Source: Ramlibacter sp. WS9
GTDB taxonomy: Bacteria > Pseudomonadota > Gammaproteobacteria > Burkholderiales > Burkholderiaceae_C
NCBI RefSeq assembly: GCF_003797765.1
Contig: NZ_RKMB01000008.1
Coordinates: 176,656 to 240,655, forward strand
Length of the DNA: 64,000 nt
Direction of reading: 5' to 3'
Each line of letters opens with the position of its first letter. Position 1 is the first letter of the stretch. The position numbers and the translations under genes were made by a program. Positions 1 through 8,524 of the stretch are shown one piece after another. Below the pieces are notes generated by a model. It did not search any database. It was not told where the DNA came from and saw only the letters and a program-made list of their open reading frames with translations.

Positions 1-13
1 CGATGGGACTACC

Positions 14-1174
14 TCATGTGGGTTGGAGATTCGCGCTGCGCGGATCGATCAGTATCTTGGCCTGCTCTTCGGGGTCGCCGAGGGCTGCAAAGGCATTCGC
101 CACCCCATCCAGGCCGACCATGCCGGTCACCATGAAAGCGCAGCTGACCTTGCCTTCGGCAATCATGTGCAGAGCATCGCGGTATTCGAGCGGCGAGTAA
201 CCCATCACGAAACGCAAGTCAATTTCCTTGTGGATGCCGAGTGCCGGCTCAATGCGGTCTTCCTGCATGCAGACGCCCGCTACCACCACGCGCGAAAACA
301 GCGGCGCGCCGTCGAGAATGGTCTGCAGGATGCCGGGCACGCCGACGCATTCGAAGATCACCGGGCGCTTCGGTTTCAGGCCGAGTCCTTCCGCAATGCG
401 CCAGACATGCCACCAGGGCAGCGGCAGCTTGCCCAGCCTTTCGCGCGTATCGACGGCCAGTTCCAGCAGGCCGCCGAAGCTGGCAATGTGGCCGTATTGC
501 TGCCAGTTCGCATACGGCGACTCATCTTTCGGGTCGATTACCAGGTCGGCGCCGCAGTTCTTCGCCAGCGCCCGCCGGCCGGCGGAAAAATCGCTTGCCA
601 CCACGGTGCGCACGCCCTTGGCCTTCAGCATGCAGATCACGCCCAGGCCAACCGGACCGCAGCCGATCACGATCGCCACGTCACCCTGCTTCACTTCGGC
701 GCGATTGACCGCATGCAGGGCGACGGCCAACGGTTCAGTCAGGGCCGCCTGGTCTTCATGCAAGCCGTTCGGAATCGGCATCATCATGTTTTCATCAACC
801 AAGATGCGCTCGGCATAGGCGCCGGGGGCAAGGGCGGAAAGCCCGAGCAGCTCGATATTGTCAGCCTGGCGCGTGACCGGCACCACCGCTACGCGCGTGC
901 CGGCGCGCTGCTTGCGCGTCGTGCCGGGTCCATGTTCGAGTATCTCGCCGCAGAACTCATGGCCGAACACGATCTCTTCTTCGGCGCGCAGGGAGTTCTT
1001 GTAGCCGATACGGGTCAGGAGATTGCCCATGTGGCTACAGTGATGGCGCACATGCAGATCCGAGCCGCAGATGCCGCAGCGCAGGACGCTCAGCAGCACC
1101 TGGCCCTTGCCCGGGACCGGTTCGGGACGCTCTACCACCGCGAGTTCGGCGTTCTTGCAAACGACTGCTTTCAT
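14..1174 (-). CDS. Zinc-dependent alcohol dehydrogenase (MDR superfamily)
   Basis: Predicted NAD(P)-dependent oxidation of an alcohol to an aldehyde or ketone in the cytoplasm; 386 aa, complete. The GroES-like domain has a catalytic-zinc Cys in CGSD (about residue 36) and GHE at 71-73; the Rossmann fold carries GCGPVG at 171-176. The four-Cys structural-zinc lobe usual in this family is missing: the segment after GTRVAVVP (about 92-110) has no cysteines. It is the last gene of the leftward catabolic block, and an alcohol dehydrogenase fits the adjoining aldehyde dehydrogenase and epoxide hydrolase. Substrate unknown. No strong Shine-Dalgarno sequence is seen before the ATG. Confidence 0.88.
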   Translation of the reverse strand: MKAVVCKNAELAVVERPEPVPGKGQVLLSVLRCGICGSDLHVRHHCSHMGNLLTRIGYKNSLRAEEEIVFGHEFCGEILEHGPGTTRKQRAGTRVAVVPVTRQADNIELLGLSALAPGAYAERILVDENMMMPIPNGLHEDQAALTEPLAVALHAVNRAEVKQGDVAIVIGCGPVGLGVICMLKAKGVRTVVASDFSAGRRALAKNCGADLVIDPKDESPYANWQQYGHIASFGGLLELAVDTRERLGKLPLPWWHVWRIAEGLGLKPKRPVIFECVGVPGILQTILDGAPLFSRVVVAGVCMQEDRIEPALGIHKEIDLRFVMGYSPLEYRDALHMIAEGKVSCAFMVTGMVGLDGVANAFAALGDPEEQAKILIDPRSANLQPT

Positions 1175-1231
1175 GACAGGATTTTTTTCAAAAGATTGAT
1201 AGTGAATTTCAGGCAGGACGCCGGTGAGTCT

Positions 1232-2101
1232 TCATTTGGACTCCGTAGGTGAGCTATGCAAGAAATCGAGCAGCAGCGCGTTCACGCGCACGGGATCATC
1301 GAGCTGCAGCCAATGGCTGGCGCCGTCGATGCGCTCGTAGCGCCAACTGCCCTCGACCAATTTTTCGCAGTCGAGCATCTGCTTCTCGGCCAGGAATTTA
1401 TCGCCGCTGCTCCAGATGCCAAGGACGGGGACCGTCACCGGCGGATAAGCGCGCGGCATGAAGATGCCGAGGTTGGCGCGGTAATAATTGAGGGCCGCCG
1501 TCAGCCGTCCGGGCCGGGCCAGCCATTGGGTGGCCAGCACGCATTCCGGATGCTGCCCGGTCGCGGCGCGGAACAGGGACCAGTCAAACGAGCGCAGCGC
1601 CCATTCTGCGAGACCGCGCAGCTGAAACAGCAGGACGTAATACCCTTTGATTTTTTGTTCCAGCGGGCCGCGCGCATAGGCATTCGGATGGCCGACCGAC
1701 AGCGCCGCGTAGCGCTCGACCCGCTCCGGATGGCGCATGCAGAATTGCCAGCAGATCGCCGCGCCCCAGTCATGCCCGATCAATTGCGTGCGCGCCACGC
1801 CCAGCGCATCGAGCACGCCGACCAGATCAGCTACCAGAAGGTCAATGCGATAGTCGGGCCTGGCCGCGGGCGCGTCCGACCTGCCGTAGCCGCGCATGTC
1901 TGGCACGATTACCTGGTAACCGGCGATCACCAGCGCGGGCACCTGCCGCCGCCAGACCGCCATATCGTCGGGAAAACCATGCACCAGCAACAGCGCGGGC
2001 CCCTCGCCATGCACTGCAACATTGAGCTCGATACCATTGACACGGAGCTTCCGGCTGGCCGCCGTGACGGCTGCCGCGCCAATTTCCAAGAACTGGGTCA
2101 T
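1232..2101 (-). CDS. Alpha/beta hydrolase, epoxide-hydrolase-like
   Basis: 289 aa. The oxyanion motif HGFPDD (41-46), the nucleophile elbow GHDWGA with Asp111, and a C-terminal GASHW with the catalytic His place it in the epoxide hydrolase/haloalkane dehalogenase branch: an Asp nucleophile rather than the Ser of esterases. It would open an epoxide to a diol. I chose the ATG at 2101 because AAGGGGAG lies five bases upstream; an upstream in-frame TTG would put the coding region across a palindromic operator. The promoter region has an AraC-type site and a -10, shared in layout with two other genes of the block. It is divergent from the AraC gene. Confidence 0.85.
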   Translation of the reverse strand: MTQFLEIGAAAVTAASRKLRVNGIELNVAVHGEGPALLLVHGFPDDMAVWRRQVPALVIAGYQVIVPDMRGYGRSDAPAARPDYRIDLLVADLVGVLDALGVARTQLIGHDWGAAICWQFCMRHPERVERYAALSVGHPNAYARGPLEQKIKGYYVLLFQLRGLAEWALRSFDWSLFRAATGQHPECVLATQWLARPGRLTAALNYYRANLGIFMPRAYPPVTVPVLGIWSSGDKFLAEKQMLDCEKLVEGSWRYERIDGASHWLQLDDPVRVNALLLDFLHSSPTESK

Positions 2102-2122
2102 GTCTCCCCTTTTCATTAGTAT

Positions 2123-2137
2123 TTGGACGGTGTCCAA
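2123..2137. promoter_or_regulatory. Perfect inverted repeat, candidate repressor operator
   Basis: TTGGAC and GTCCAA are perfect 6-bp arms around GGT, of the GGAC-N3-GTCC type bound by many TetR-family repressors. It sits just upstream of the Shine-Dalgarno of the hydrolase gene and downstream of its predicted -10, a position suited to blocking transcription. No TetR gene is present in the window, so the binder is unknown. Confidence 0.45.
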
Positions 2138-2178
2138 TACCTGTTACCAAGACCGGCAAACATCTTTAATTTGTAGGA

Positions 2179-2248
2179 ATGATAGAAATAGAAGCTTTTA
2201 AATACGATGTCCGACGCCGCCAACTCCATGTCATTTCCCGACAGCCGG
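2179..2248 (-). promoter_or_regulatory. AraC-type activator site A plus -10 of the hydrolase gene
   Basis: Two direct half-sites, ATGTC-N6-CGCCA at 2207-2222 and ATGTC-N6-CGACA at 2228-2243, are spaced 21 bp start to start (two helical turns), as expected for an AraC-family dimer. On the leftward strand a TATCAT (2184-2179) lies exactly 22 bp beyond the proximal half-site. The site also ends about 30 bp before the AraC start codon, so autoregulation is possible. Copies B (8446) and C (10898) have the same geometry. Confidence 0.75.
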
Positions 2249-2273
2249 CCGTAACGATGAAAGGCGGGCCGCA

Positions 2274-3317
2274 ATGAAGCCGCAGTCGCGTCGCATCCCG
2301 GTTCGTTACCTGCTGCAATTGCGCGACATGCTGCGCGAATCCGGCGTCGACACTGACCGCCTGCTGGTCATGGCCGGCATCAACGAGCCGCGGTTCAATG
2401 ACGCCAGCTCTCTGCTTTCGGCGGCCGAGGTGGAAGCCTTTGTCTCGTCTGCGCGTCAGCTGACCGGCCGTACCGACCTGGGCTTCGAAGCCGGTCGCCT
2501 GATCAAGATGAATTCCCATGAATTGCTCGGCTATGGCATGCTGAGCTGTCGCAATGTGGACCAGGTCCTGCAACTGGTATCGCGCCACTATCACCTGATA
2601 ACCGAAACTTTCACTCTGCGCTACCGGCGCGAGGACCGTTGCGGCGAAGCGATCTACACGCCGGCGATGCGCATGCCGCTGGAAACGCTGAATTTCTACT
2701 ACGAGGTGCTGGTCACCGCGCATTGCAATCAGATCCGTCTTTTGCTGGGCAACGATGTACCACCCTACGACTGCTATCTGTCGATGGCCGAACCGGCGCA
2801 CGGCAGGCGTTACCTGGCACTGGCGCCGGCGCGCTTTCATTTCGAGGAAAAAGCACTACCCGGCGTGCGCGTGGTCATGGGCACGGACTTGCTGAACCTG
2901 CCTTTGCCAATGGCTGACCAGCGCATGGTCAAGCAAATCGATGCACGCTGCGACGCGCTGGGCCAGCGCCCGCCGGCCGACGATGAAGGATGGGGCGACT
3001 ACGTCAGCATGATGCTGCGCCAGGCAAGCGGCGAAATCGTCACGCTGGAAGACCTCGCCCGCCGCATCAATATTTCGCCGCGCACGCTGGACCGCCATCT
3101 CAAAAAGGAAAAGCTGCAATTTCGAGACCTATCGCAGCAAGTGCGCTTCGAAAAGGCCCGCGAGCTGCTCAGCGCGCCCGGCGCCACGGTGGTTCAGGTC
3201 GCGCTATCGCTCGGCTTCTCCGACGCAGCGAACTTCAGCCGAGCCTTCCGGCGCACCGTGGGCATCTCGCCCAGCCAGTTTCAGCAGGACCTGGCCGGTG
3301 ACAGTTCCAGCACCTGA
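2274..3317 (+). CDS. AraC-family transcriptional regulator (arabinose-binding-like N-terminal domain)
   Basis: 347 aa. The N-terminal region (about 20-205) matches the Arabinose_bd-type ligand domain of the OruR/ArgR-like AraC group. The C-terminal 90 residues hold the two-helix-turn-helix DNA-binding domain (ISPRTLDRHLKKE, then VVQVALSLGFSDAANFSRAF). It is the only regulator in the catabolic block and is divergent from the hydrolase gene. Its likely targets are the three 42-bp tandem repeat sites at 2207, 8446 and 10898, all at activator distance from a -10. The assignment of regulator to sites is inference from position and site symmetry. Confidence 0.9.
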   Translation: MKPQSRRIPVRYLLQLRDMLRESGVDTDRLLVMAGINEPRFNDASSLLSAAEVEAFVSSARQLTGRTDLGFEAGRLIKMNSHELLGYGMLSCRNVDQVLQLVSRHYHLITETFTLRYRREDRCGEAIYTPAMRMPLETLNFYYEVLVTAHCNQIRLLLGNDVPPYDCYLSMAEPAHGRRYLALAPARFHFEEKALPGVRVVMGTDLLNLPLPMADQRMVKQIDARCDALGQRPPADDEGWGDYVSMMLRQASGEIVTLEDLARRINISPRTLDRHLKKEKLQFRDLSQQVRFEKARELLSAPGATVVQVALSLGFSDAANFSRAFRRTVGISPSQFQQDLAGDSSST

Positions 3318-3347
3318 GTCTGTGAGATTCCATAGACCCGCCCGTTG

Positions 3348-5105
3348 TCAGCCCAGCAAGGCATTAAAGAAAATTCGCGGAATTTTCAGAAAGCTCGGTC
3401 GGTACTGAAACGCTACCAGCAGCCGCCCCAAAATATGCCCCTTGCGGTTGGTGACGAACCATGGCGGACGGGGCAGCAGGGTAAACGACAAGCTCAGCAA
3501 ATTGCGGGGAAACGGTCGGAACGGCGCTTCGACCACGGTGCGTTCCGGCCGATCAAACAAGGCGGTGTTATGCACGACACCAATCCCGCTCTGCACGTCC
3601 TCAAGCGTGTGTCCGGGAAAAGCGCCCCAGGTAGCTTGCGGTGTTAAAAACCCCAGACCAGTCCACGCATTGATGGCGATGGTGCCGTAGCGCAGCTCGA
3701 TCAGGAGCTCTTCCATGCGCACCCTGCCGATTTGCGCGATGGTCGCCGGATGGATCACGATATTGGCGCCGAGCGTGCCATGCAATTCCGAATTGACGTA
3801 GGCAATGGCGGCCTTCAGAAAGGCCTCCGGATCGGCGGCCGATAGTTCAACCTGACTCATCGCAGGGGCAAATACTTCGGTGGTCCTGTCATAGGCGTTC
3901 TCTTTCCCCATCGGCGCGATCAGTACCGGTTCACCCCCGCGCCTTGGCACCCTTTTGGCCTTTGGATTATTTTTGGTGAATTCGGTGATCCTGTCCTTGG
4001 CGCCCGGGTAATAGAGACTACGCGCCTGGGAAGCCGAGATGACGTCTTCCAAGGCGCTGACGAAATCGGATTTCTGACTCCATTCCCTCGGCAAGACCAG
4101 CACCTGGCAAGCGACACAATTAAATCCGCTGTTATGCAATTTTTGTGTTGCCACCTGCTCGGCCTGGAATTCGATATCGGCGGCCGTCCACGGTCCTGGC
4201 ACGACGATGGTCGGGCAGACGGCACCCAGTTCCGACGTGATGGTGCGGCTGTTTCTGGGTTTGCCGGCAGCCTTGCTGGCCTTGGCCTCATCTCCCGTAC
4301 CCCAGACGATGGCATCGTGCGACGCACCGGACCCGGTGATGTGAATTTCGTCCACCAACCTGTGATTGCACAAGTACTGGCCGCAGTCGGCGCCCCCCCG
4401 GACAATTCGCACAACGCCGCGTTCGATCAGCGGTTGAAAGACCGGCGTGAGAAATTCAATCAGGTAATCATTGACCGGATTCATTTTGAGAATCACGACC
4501 TGGTTCTCGCTAAAGAGCTTTTGAAACACATCCAGTGGCGCGATCGCCGCAATATTGCCCGCTCCCAGCACCAGCGCCACTTTGCCTTTCTTATGGGCGA
4601 AGCTCAATGGATCGTAAATCGATGCCGTATTGGCGCGCAGCGTCGCCGGCGTAATTCCGGGTTGCATCCATACATCGACCTTGACGCCACTCAACAGCAA
4701 ATGGTCCCATATCGAATGCGGCAATACGCGTGCGGCAACCTGGCCATTGGGAAGCTCGCGTACCAGCGTATGGTCCAGATGCTTTTTCCCCTTCACCTGC
4801 GATAAGGTCGCAATCATTTGATTACAGTAGCCCATCACGGTGTAGGGACCGGATATCCATTCTTCGCCGACCAGGGGAGAACCATTGGCGATGTCTTTCT
4901 TGCGGGCCGCTGTTTCCGCCCAGCTTCTGGCAACCGGCATCAGCCGGTCCTTGATTTCCTGCAGGATGCCGATGCGCTCCGCTACAGTCGTTTTAAGCCA
5001 GCGATCCTTGTTTCCAGCAAGAGTGTTTAATGCCTGATCGAGTTCGTCATAGGGAATCGAGGGAATCGAGGGAATCGATTGTTGGGACAATTTCGGGGAA
5101 ATCAT
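3348..5105 (-). CDS. Aldehyde dehydrogenase superfamily protein, long form
   Basis: 585 aa, longer than the usual 480-500. Motifs: the Rossmann segment VALVLGAGNIAAIAP (176-190), HITGSG (255-260), SELGAVCP with general-base Glu292, and catalytic Cys330 in GFNC. It would oxidise an aldehyde to an acid with NAD(P). I chose the ATG at 5105 because it overlaps the TGA of the cytochrome/propeller gene by four bases (ATGA), implying translational coupling; a longer in-frame reading exists but would lie wholly inside that gene. The N terminus contains SIPSIPSIP, encoded by a 9-bp tandem repeat. It ends 30 bp from the convergent AraC gene. Confidence 0.85.
   Translation of the reverse strand: MISPKLSQQSIPSIPSIPYDELDQALNTLAGNKDRWLKTTVAERIGILQEIKDRLMPVARSWAETAARKKDIANGSPLVGEEWISGPYTVMGYCNQMIATLSQVKGKKHLDHTLVRELPNGQVAARVLPHSIWDHLLLSGVKVDVWMQPGITPATLRANTASIYDPLSFAHKKGKVALVLGAGNIAAIAPLDVFQKLFSENQVVILKMNPVNDYLIEFLTPVFQPLIERGVVRIVRGGADCGQYLCNHRLVDEIHITGSGASHDAIVWGTGDEAKASKAAGKPRNSRTITSELGAVCPTIVVPGPWTAADIEFQAEQVATQKLHNSGFNCVACQVLVLPREWSQKSDFVSALEDVISASQARSLYYPGAKDRITEFTKNNPKAKRVPRRGGEPVLIAPMGKENAYDRTTEVFAPAMSQVELSAADPEAFLKAAIAYVNSELHGTLGANIVIHPATIAQIGRVRMEELLIELRYGTIAINAWTGLGFLTPQATWGAFPGHTLEDVQSGIGVVHNTALFDRPERTVVEAPFRPFPRNLLSLSFTLLPRPPWFVTNRKGHILGRLLVAFQYRPSFLKIPRIFFNALLG
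5051..5077. repeat. 9-bp tandem repeat, three copies, inside the aldehyde dehydrogenase gene
   Basis: AGGGAATCG is repeated three times without interruption, giving three Ser-Ile-Pro units at residues 10-18 of the aldehyde dehydrogenase. Copy-number change would keep the frame, so it can alter length but not switch the gene off. Confidence 0.9.
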
Positions 5106-6919
5106 GATTTGGCTTTTCCGGCAGCGAGGGCAGCCTGATCCTTTTCGGCACCGAGAGGGTCGATGCAAATAAAGGAAGGAACATGGTCTTCAATCGCGTA
5201 GGCCGGCATGTTCGATGAACTTGAACATACACGCCCATCCCTGGTGAACGACATGTCACGCAGGACGGTCACGCGGGTCGGGCTCGGATAACTCTGAAAC
5301 GTTTTGCTGACCGGCGAAAAGCGCACGACGCGATCCGAATTATTTGCCGTGATCCACACGTCGCCGGTGCTTTTGTGCACGTTGAGCGCATAGGGCGTCT
5401 CGTATTCGCCAGCTGCCACGCCAGGGATTTTCCAGGTTTCGAAATGTTTGGCGCTCGTGTCAAAACTCATCAGGCCGCCCTCGTCAAAGGAAGGAATCCA
5501 GAGCACACCCTTGCTATCGAATCGCGGTCGACGCGGCCCCTTCATGGGCGTATCGAATTCGGTGATTTCCATCGTTTCTGCATCGATGCGGCCGATTTTC
5601 CCCGCGTACAGCTTGGCGTACCAGATGCTGCCATCGACTGGATTGACATCAATTCCATATGGGAAGGCCAGCACCTGGTATCCCAGGAACTTATGGTGCG
5701 AGAAATCCAGCAGCAGAGCCTTGCCCGGGAACCAGGACGAAATCCTCAGAAGTGTCGGAAACAGCATGTCGCTGACCCACCGAAAAAATCCATTGGAGGG
5801 CAAGGCCATCACTTTCATCGATTCGGTCTTGGGGTCAAAACGCGCGACCATATTGGATGCGGCAATGGTGAACCAGACGATGTCGTGCTTGTCGACGCGT
5901 ATCGTGTGCGGATAGAGGGCGTCGTTTCCGACCGGATAAGTCTTGAAGACCTTCGTTCCCGGGTCGAAGGACATCAGGGTGCTCGACAAGGCGTTGGTGA
6001 TCCAGATACGGCCGTCGGAAGTTTGCGCCATGCTGTGCGGGCCGTGCTTGCCGCTGAACATGCCGATCGGCAGCTGCATGCCGGAGAATTTGCCGCCGCG
6101 CGGCAGGTCGATATCGGGCAGCGGATATTTTTCTACATTCCCCGATTGTCGATCCAGCACCCAGACGAGATCGTGTCCTTCGTCGGTGCCGTACAGCTTC
6201 TGGTCTTCCGCGACATCGAGGTCGTGGATGAAAGACATGGCATCACCGACCAGCCATTCCTCGGTCTTGGCGCGCGCCAATTCTGCCGTGGGGCCGTAAT
6301 TGTGCTTGGCCTCAACCGGCTTGTTGGTAAAGCCGCGGCTCAACACATCGGCTATCGTATTTACTTCACCGGATGACAGCATGGCCACCATGCCTTCCAT
6401 CTTCGTGATGGTGCCGATCCAGGCATCGTGACTGCGCGGGATCCGCGTCGTTGAATTACCCATCTGATGACAGTAATTGCACTGGCTGACAAATGGTCCG
6501 CGATCCTCGATCTTTTGCCAGGGCAGCAATGCATTGTGGGCAGAAGCAGACAATGCATCCGATGCGTCCTGTACGTTGGCGAATGTCTTCAGTCGCAAAT
6601 TCAGCGCGCTGTGCTGATCGGCGCTCACCTGCACAGTGGAGCGGTTGTCTTCATAGTTTGCCATGCGCACCCGCACACCGAGTTTGCCCTCGAAAGGAGT
6701 ACGTATCGTGTAACCTCCATTGGCATCGGCATACACCGTTTCGCGCCGGTTGGCCGCTTCGTTAAATACCGTGACCATGGCGCCGAACGCCGGCTTGCCA
6801 TCGGGCGTAGTGACTTGACCGGTAAAGGAAGCCGCGTAGGCTGCGGGAATCCACATTACACTGCCGAGCAAAAGAAAGGCAAGTCGCGCCTGGCGGGTAA
6901 GAGCGGGGGGATTCTTCAT
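5102..6919 (-). CDS. Periplasmic cytochrome c / Vgb-like beta-propeller protein with a carboxypeptidase-regulatory-like domain
   Basis: 605 aa. An N-terminal signal peptide ends near AYA (about 29). It is followed by a CarboxypepD_reg-like beta domain (31-110), a single c-type haem motif CNYCH (147-151), and a propeller (about 205-590) with repeated segments such as DGRIWITNALSS resembling virginiamycin B lyase. The product should be an exported haem protein. Second of three leftward genes: 39 bp after the membrane-protein gene and overlapping the aldehyde dehydrogenase start by ATGA. A periplasmic electron carrier or substrate-binding partner for the dehydrogenases is a reasonable inference; lyase activity is not implied by the fold alone. 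Confidence 0.8.
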   Translation of the reverse strand: MKNPPALTRQARLAFLLLGSVMWIPAAYAASFTGQVTTPDGKPAFGAMVTVFNEAANRRETVYADANGGYTIRTPFEGKLGVRVRMANYEDNRSTVQVSADQHSALNLRLKTFANVQDASDALSASAHNALLPWQKIEDRGPFVSQCNYCHQMGNSTTRIPRSHDAWIGTITKMEGMVAMLSSGEVNTIADVLSRGFTNKPVEAKHNYGPTAELARAKTEEWLVGDAMSFIHDLDVAEDQKLYGTDEGHDLVWVLDRQSGNVEKYPLPDIDLPRGGKFSGMQLPIGMFSGKHGPHSMAQTSDGRIWITNALSSTLMSFDPGTKVFKTYPVGNDALYPHTIRVDKHDIVWFTIAASNMVARFDPKTESMKVMALPSNGFFRWVSDMLFPTLLRISSWFPGKALLLDFSHHKFLGYQVLAFPYGIDVNPVDGSIWYAKLYAGKIGRIDAETMEITEFDTPMKGPRRPRFDSKGVLWIPSFDEGGLMSFDTSAKHFETWKIPGVAAGEYETPYALNVHKSTGDVWITANNSDRVVRFSPVSKTFQSYPSPTRVTVLRDMSFTRDGRVCSSSSNMPAYAIEDHVPSFICIDPLGAEKDQAALAAGKAKS

Positions 6920-6958
6920 AAGTTGTCTCTTTTGAAATTGCCGACCGAATTGATAGCT

Positions 6959-7396
6959 TCAGGCTTGTTCCCACAGGGGCAGGGGATATGCCTTTCCCTG
7001 CACCTTGCGCTGCGCGCTGCCTAACCAGACCGGCAGCGTATGACTGAAATGAAAGGATGCAAGGAGGCCGATCGCCAGGATCGACATCAATGGGCCACCA
7101 AATAGCAAATTCCCGAGCAGCATGACGCCGGAAATATCGAGCTTCGGCAAATGCAGCGCATCACCCAGCCACAGCACCACGATCAGCAGCAGGCCGGTAA
7201 GCTGGTTGAGTTGGAGGATCGACTTGAACAGCCGGAACCCGGTGCCTTTCCACATCAGGATTGCTTGCAAAAGCAGGCAGGCACCCGGCACGTAATAGGC
7301 ACTGGCGCTCATGCCTAGCAGTGCCATGAAAATACTGGAGGCAAGCAGCAGTGCGGTGAACACTTTGGCTTGGGTTGGTCTGGTTTCTATTTTCAT
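6959..7396 (-). CDS. Small integral membrane protein of unknown function
   Basis: 145 aa with about four hydrophobic segments (roughly 13-35, 37-52, 62-80 and 90-115) and a polar C-terminal tail. I recognise no family. Start: ATG preceded by GAGAGGTGATT. It is the promoter-proximal gene of the operon with the cytochrome/propeller protein and the aldehyde dehydrogenase, so a membrane anchor or transporter role for that pair is possible but unproven. Confidence 0.7.
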   Translation of the reverse strand: MKIETRPTQAKVFTALLLASSIFMALLGMSASAYYVPGACLLLQAILMWKGTGFRLFKSILQLNQLTGLLLIVVLWLGDALHLPKLDISGVMLLGNLLFGGPLMSILAIGLLASFHFSHTLPVWLGSAQRKVQGKAYPLPLWEQA

Positions 7397-7497
7397 GTAA
7401 TCACCTCTCGTTTAATGACAATGCCGCAGGTGTACGGGACTCTGTTTCAAGGCATGCACGCTGCTGTTTCTTCTTGCTGGAAATTTGAGCTTCCGCC

Positions 7498-8331
7498 TCA
7501 GAGATATCCGGCCTGGCGGGAAAAGCGCAGCATCATCTTGCGCATCAGCCGCAGCGACAGACGTCGCAGGTGATACGTCAGCGCCGCTCCGGGCCCGCTG
7601 AGCACGATGTCGCCGTCGTTCATCACCGCCCTGACCATGTCTTCACCGACCACGTCAGGCGAGCAGCCCTTCGTCGCGTAAAAGTTCTGCAGCTTCGCCA
7701 GCGTGGCAGCGGTGACACTGGCTGCGACCAGCGCGTGCGCCTTGACAATGGGCGTATTGATGATGCCTGGACAGATGGTGCTGATATGCGCAGGGGTATC
7801 CGCCAGCTCCAGTTTCAGTACTTCGCTGAAACAGAGCACCGCCCCCTTGGACGCCGCATAGGCCGCCATCGACGGGCCGGGATAGTTTGCCGCGCTCGAA
7901 GCAACGTTGAGGATGTGCCGTGGTCCGCCGGCGGCCAGCATCTGCGGCATGAAGGCGTGACAGCCATGCACCACGCCCATGACATTGATGGACATCACTC
8001 GGCGCCAGTGATCGAGATCGCCCTCCAGGAACTTGCCTAGGTAGCCAATGCCAGCATTGTTGATCAGCACATGGGCAGCGCCGACACGCTCTTGTACCGC
8101 AGCCGCGAAGGCGCGCACTGCCGCCTCGTCGGAGACATCGAGCACGCCAGTCAGGCACTTTGCACCCAGGGCTTCGATTTCCCGTCTGACCTCCCCGAGC
8201 GCGGTTTCGCTGATGTCTGTGGCAACGATGTAGGCGGTGCGACGCGCAAAGGCGAGCGCTGCAGCGCGGCCGATGCCGGAACCGGCGCCGGTGATGACGA
8301 CGATCTTGTCCTTCAAATGCTTGATGGCCAT
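7498..8331 (-). CDS. Short-chain dehydrogenase/reductase
   Basis: 277 aa classical SDR: TGAGSGIG (14-21) for NAD(P) binding, NNAG (91-94), catalytic Ser near 145, and Y158-AAS-K162. A basic C-terminal tail (LRRLSLRLMRKMMLRF) is common in SDRs acting on membrane-associated or lipid substrates. I chose the ATG at 8331 because AAGGAG lies upstream at good spacing; the longer reading frame would run to 8436. Its promoter has AraC-type site B and a -10 at 8423-8418. It should interconvert an alcohol and a ketone in the same pathway as its neighbours. Confidence 0.88.
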   Translation of the reverse strand: MAIKHLKDKIVVITGAGSGIGRAAALAFARRTAYIVATDISETALGEVRREIEALGAKCLTGVLDVSDEAAVRAFAAAVQERVGAAHVLINNAGIGYLGKFLEGDLDHWRRVMSINVMGVVHGCHAFMPQMLAAGGPRHILNVASSAANYPGPSMAAYAASKGAVLCFSEVLKLELADTPAHISTICPGIINTPIVKAHALVAASVTAATLAKLQNFYATKGCSPDVVGEDMVRAVMNDGDIVLSGPGAALTYHLRRLSLRLMRKMMLRFSRQAGYL

Positions 8332-8417
8332 GGTTTGTCTCCTTATTTGAATTTCTGATAGAGGAAATCCAAGTGAGCTTGCCGCAATGTGCAGGCACTG
8401 ATTTCGCTTATGGAGAG

Positions 8418-8487
8418 ATGATAGGAAGCGAATCACATCGCGGCCATGTTCGATGCCGCCACCTTCATGTCATTTGCCGACAACCGG
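8418..8487 (-). promoter_or_regulatory. AraC-type activator site B plus -10 of the SDR gene
   Basis: The 42-bp element at 8446-8487 matches site A at 36 of 42 positions, without gaps. Leftward TATCAT (8423-8418) is exactly 22 bp from the element, as at site A. The -10 is about 87 bp from the SDR start codon. Confidence 0.75.
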
Positions 8488-8524
8488 AGATGGGCCAAGC
8501 GGACTTCTGCGCGGCCCCTAACAA

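Noticed and set aside
7397..7430. A fourth AraC-type half-site (TTGTC-N6-CGAGA) near the membrane-protein start
   Set aside because: Single, opposite in orientation, overlapping the Shine-Dalgarno region, and without a partner 21 bp away.
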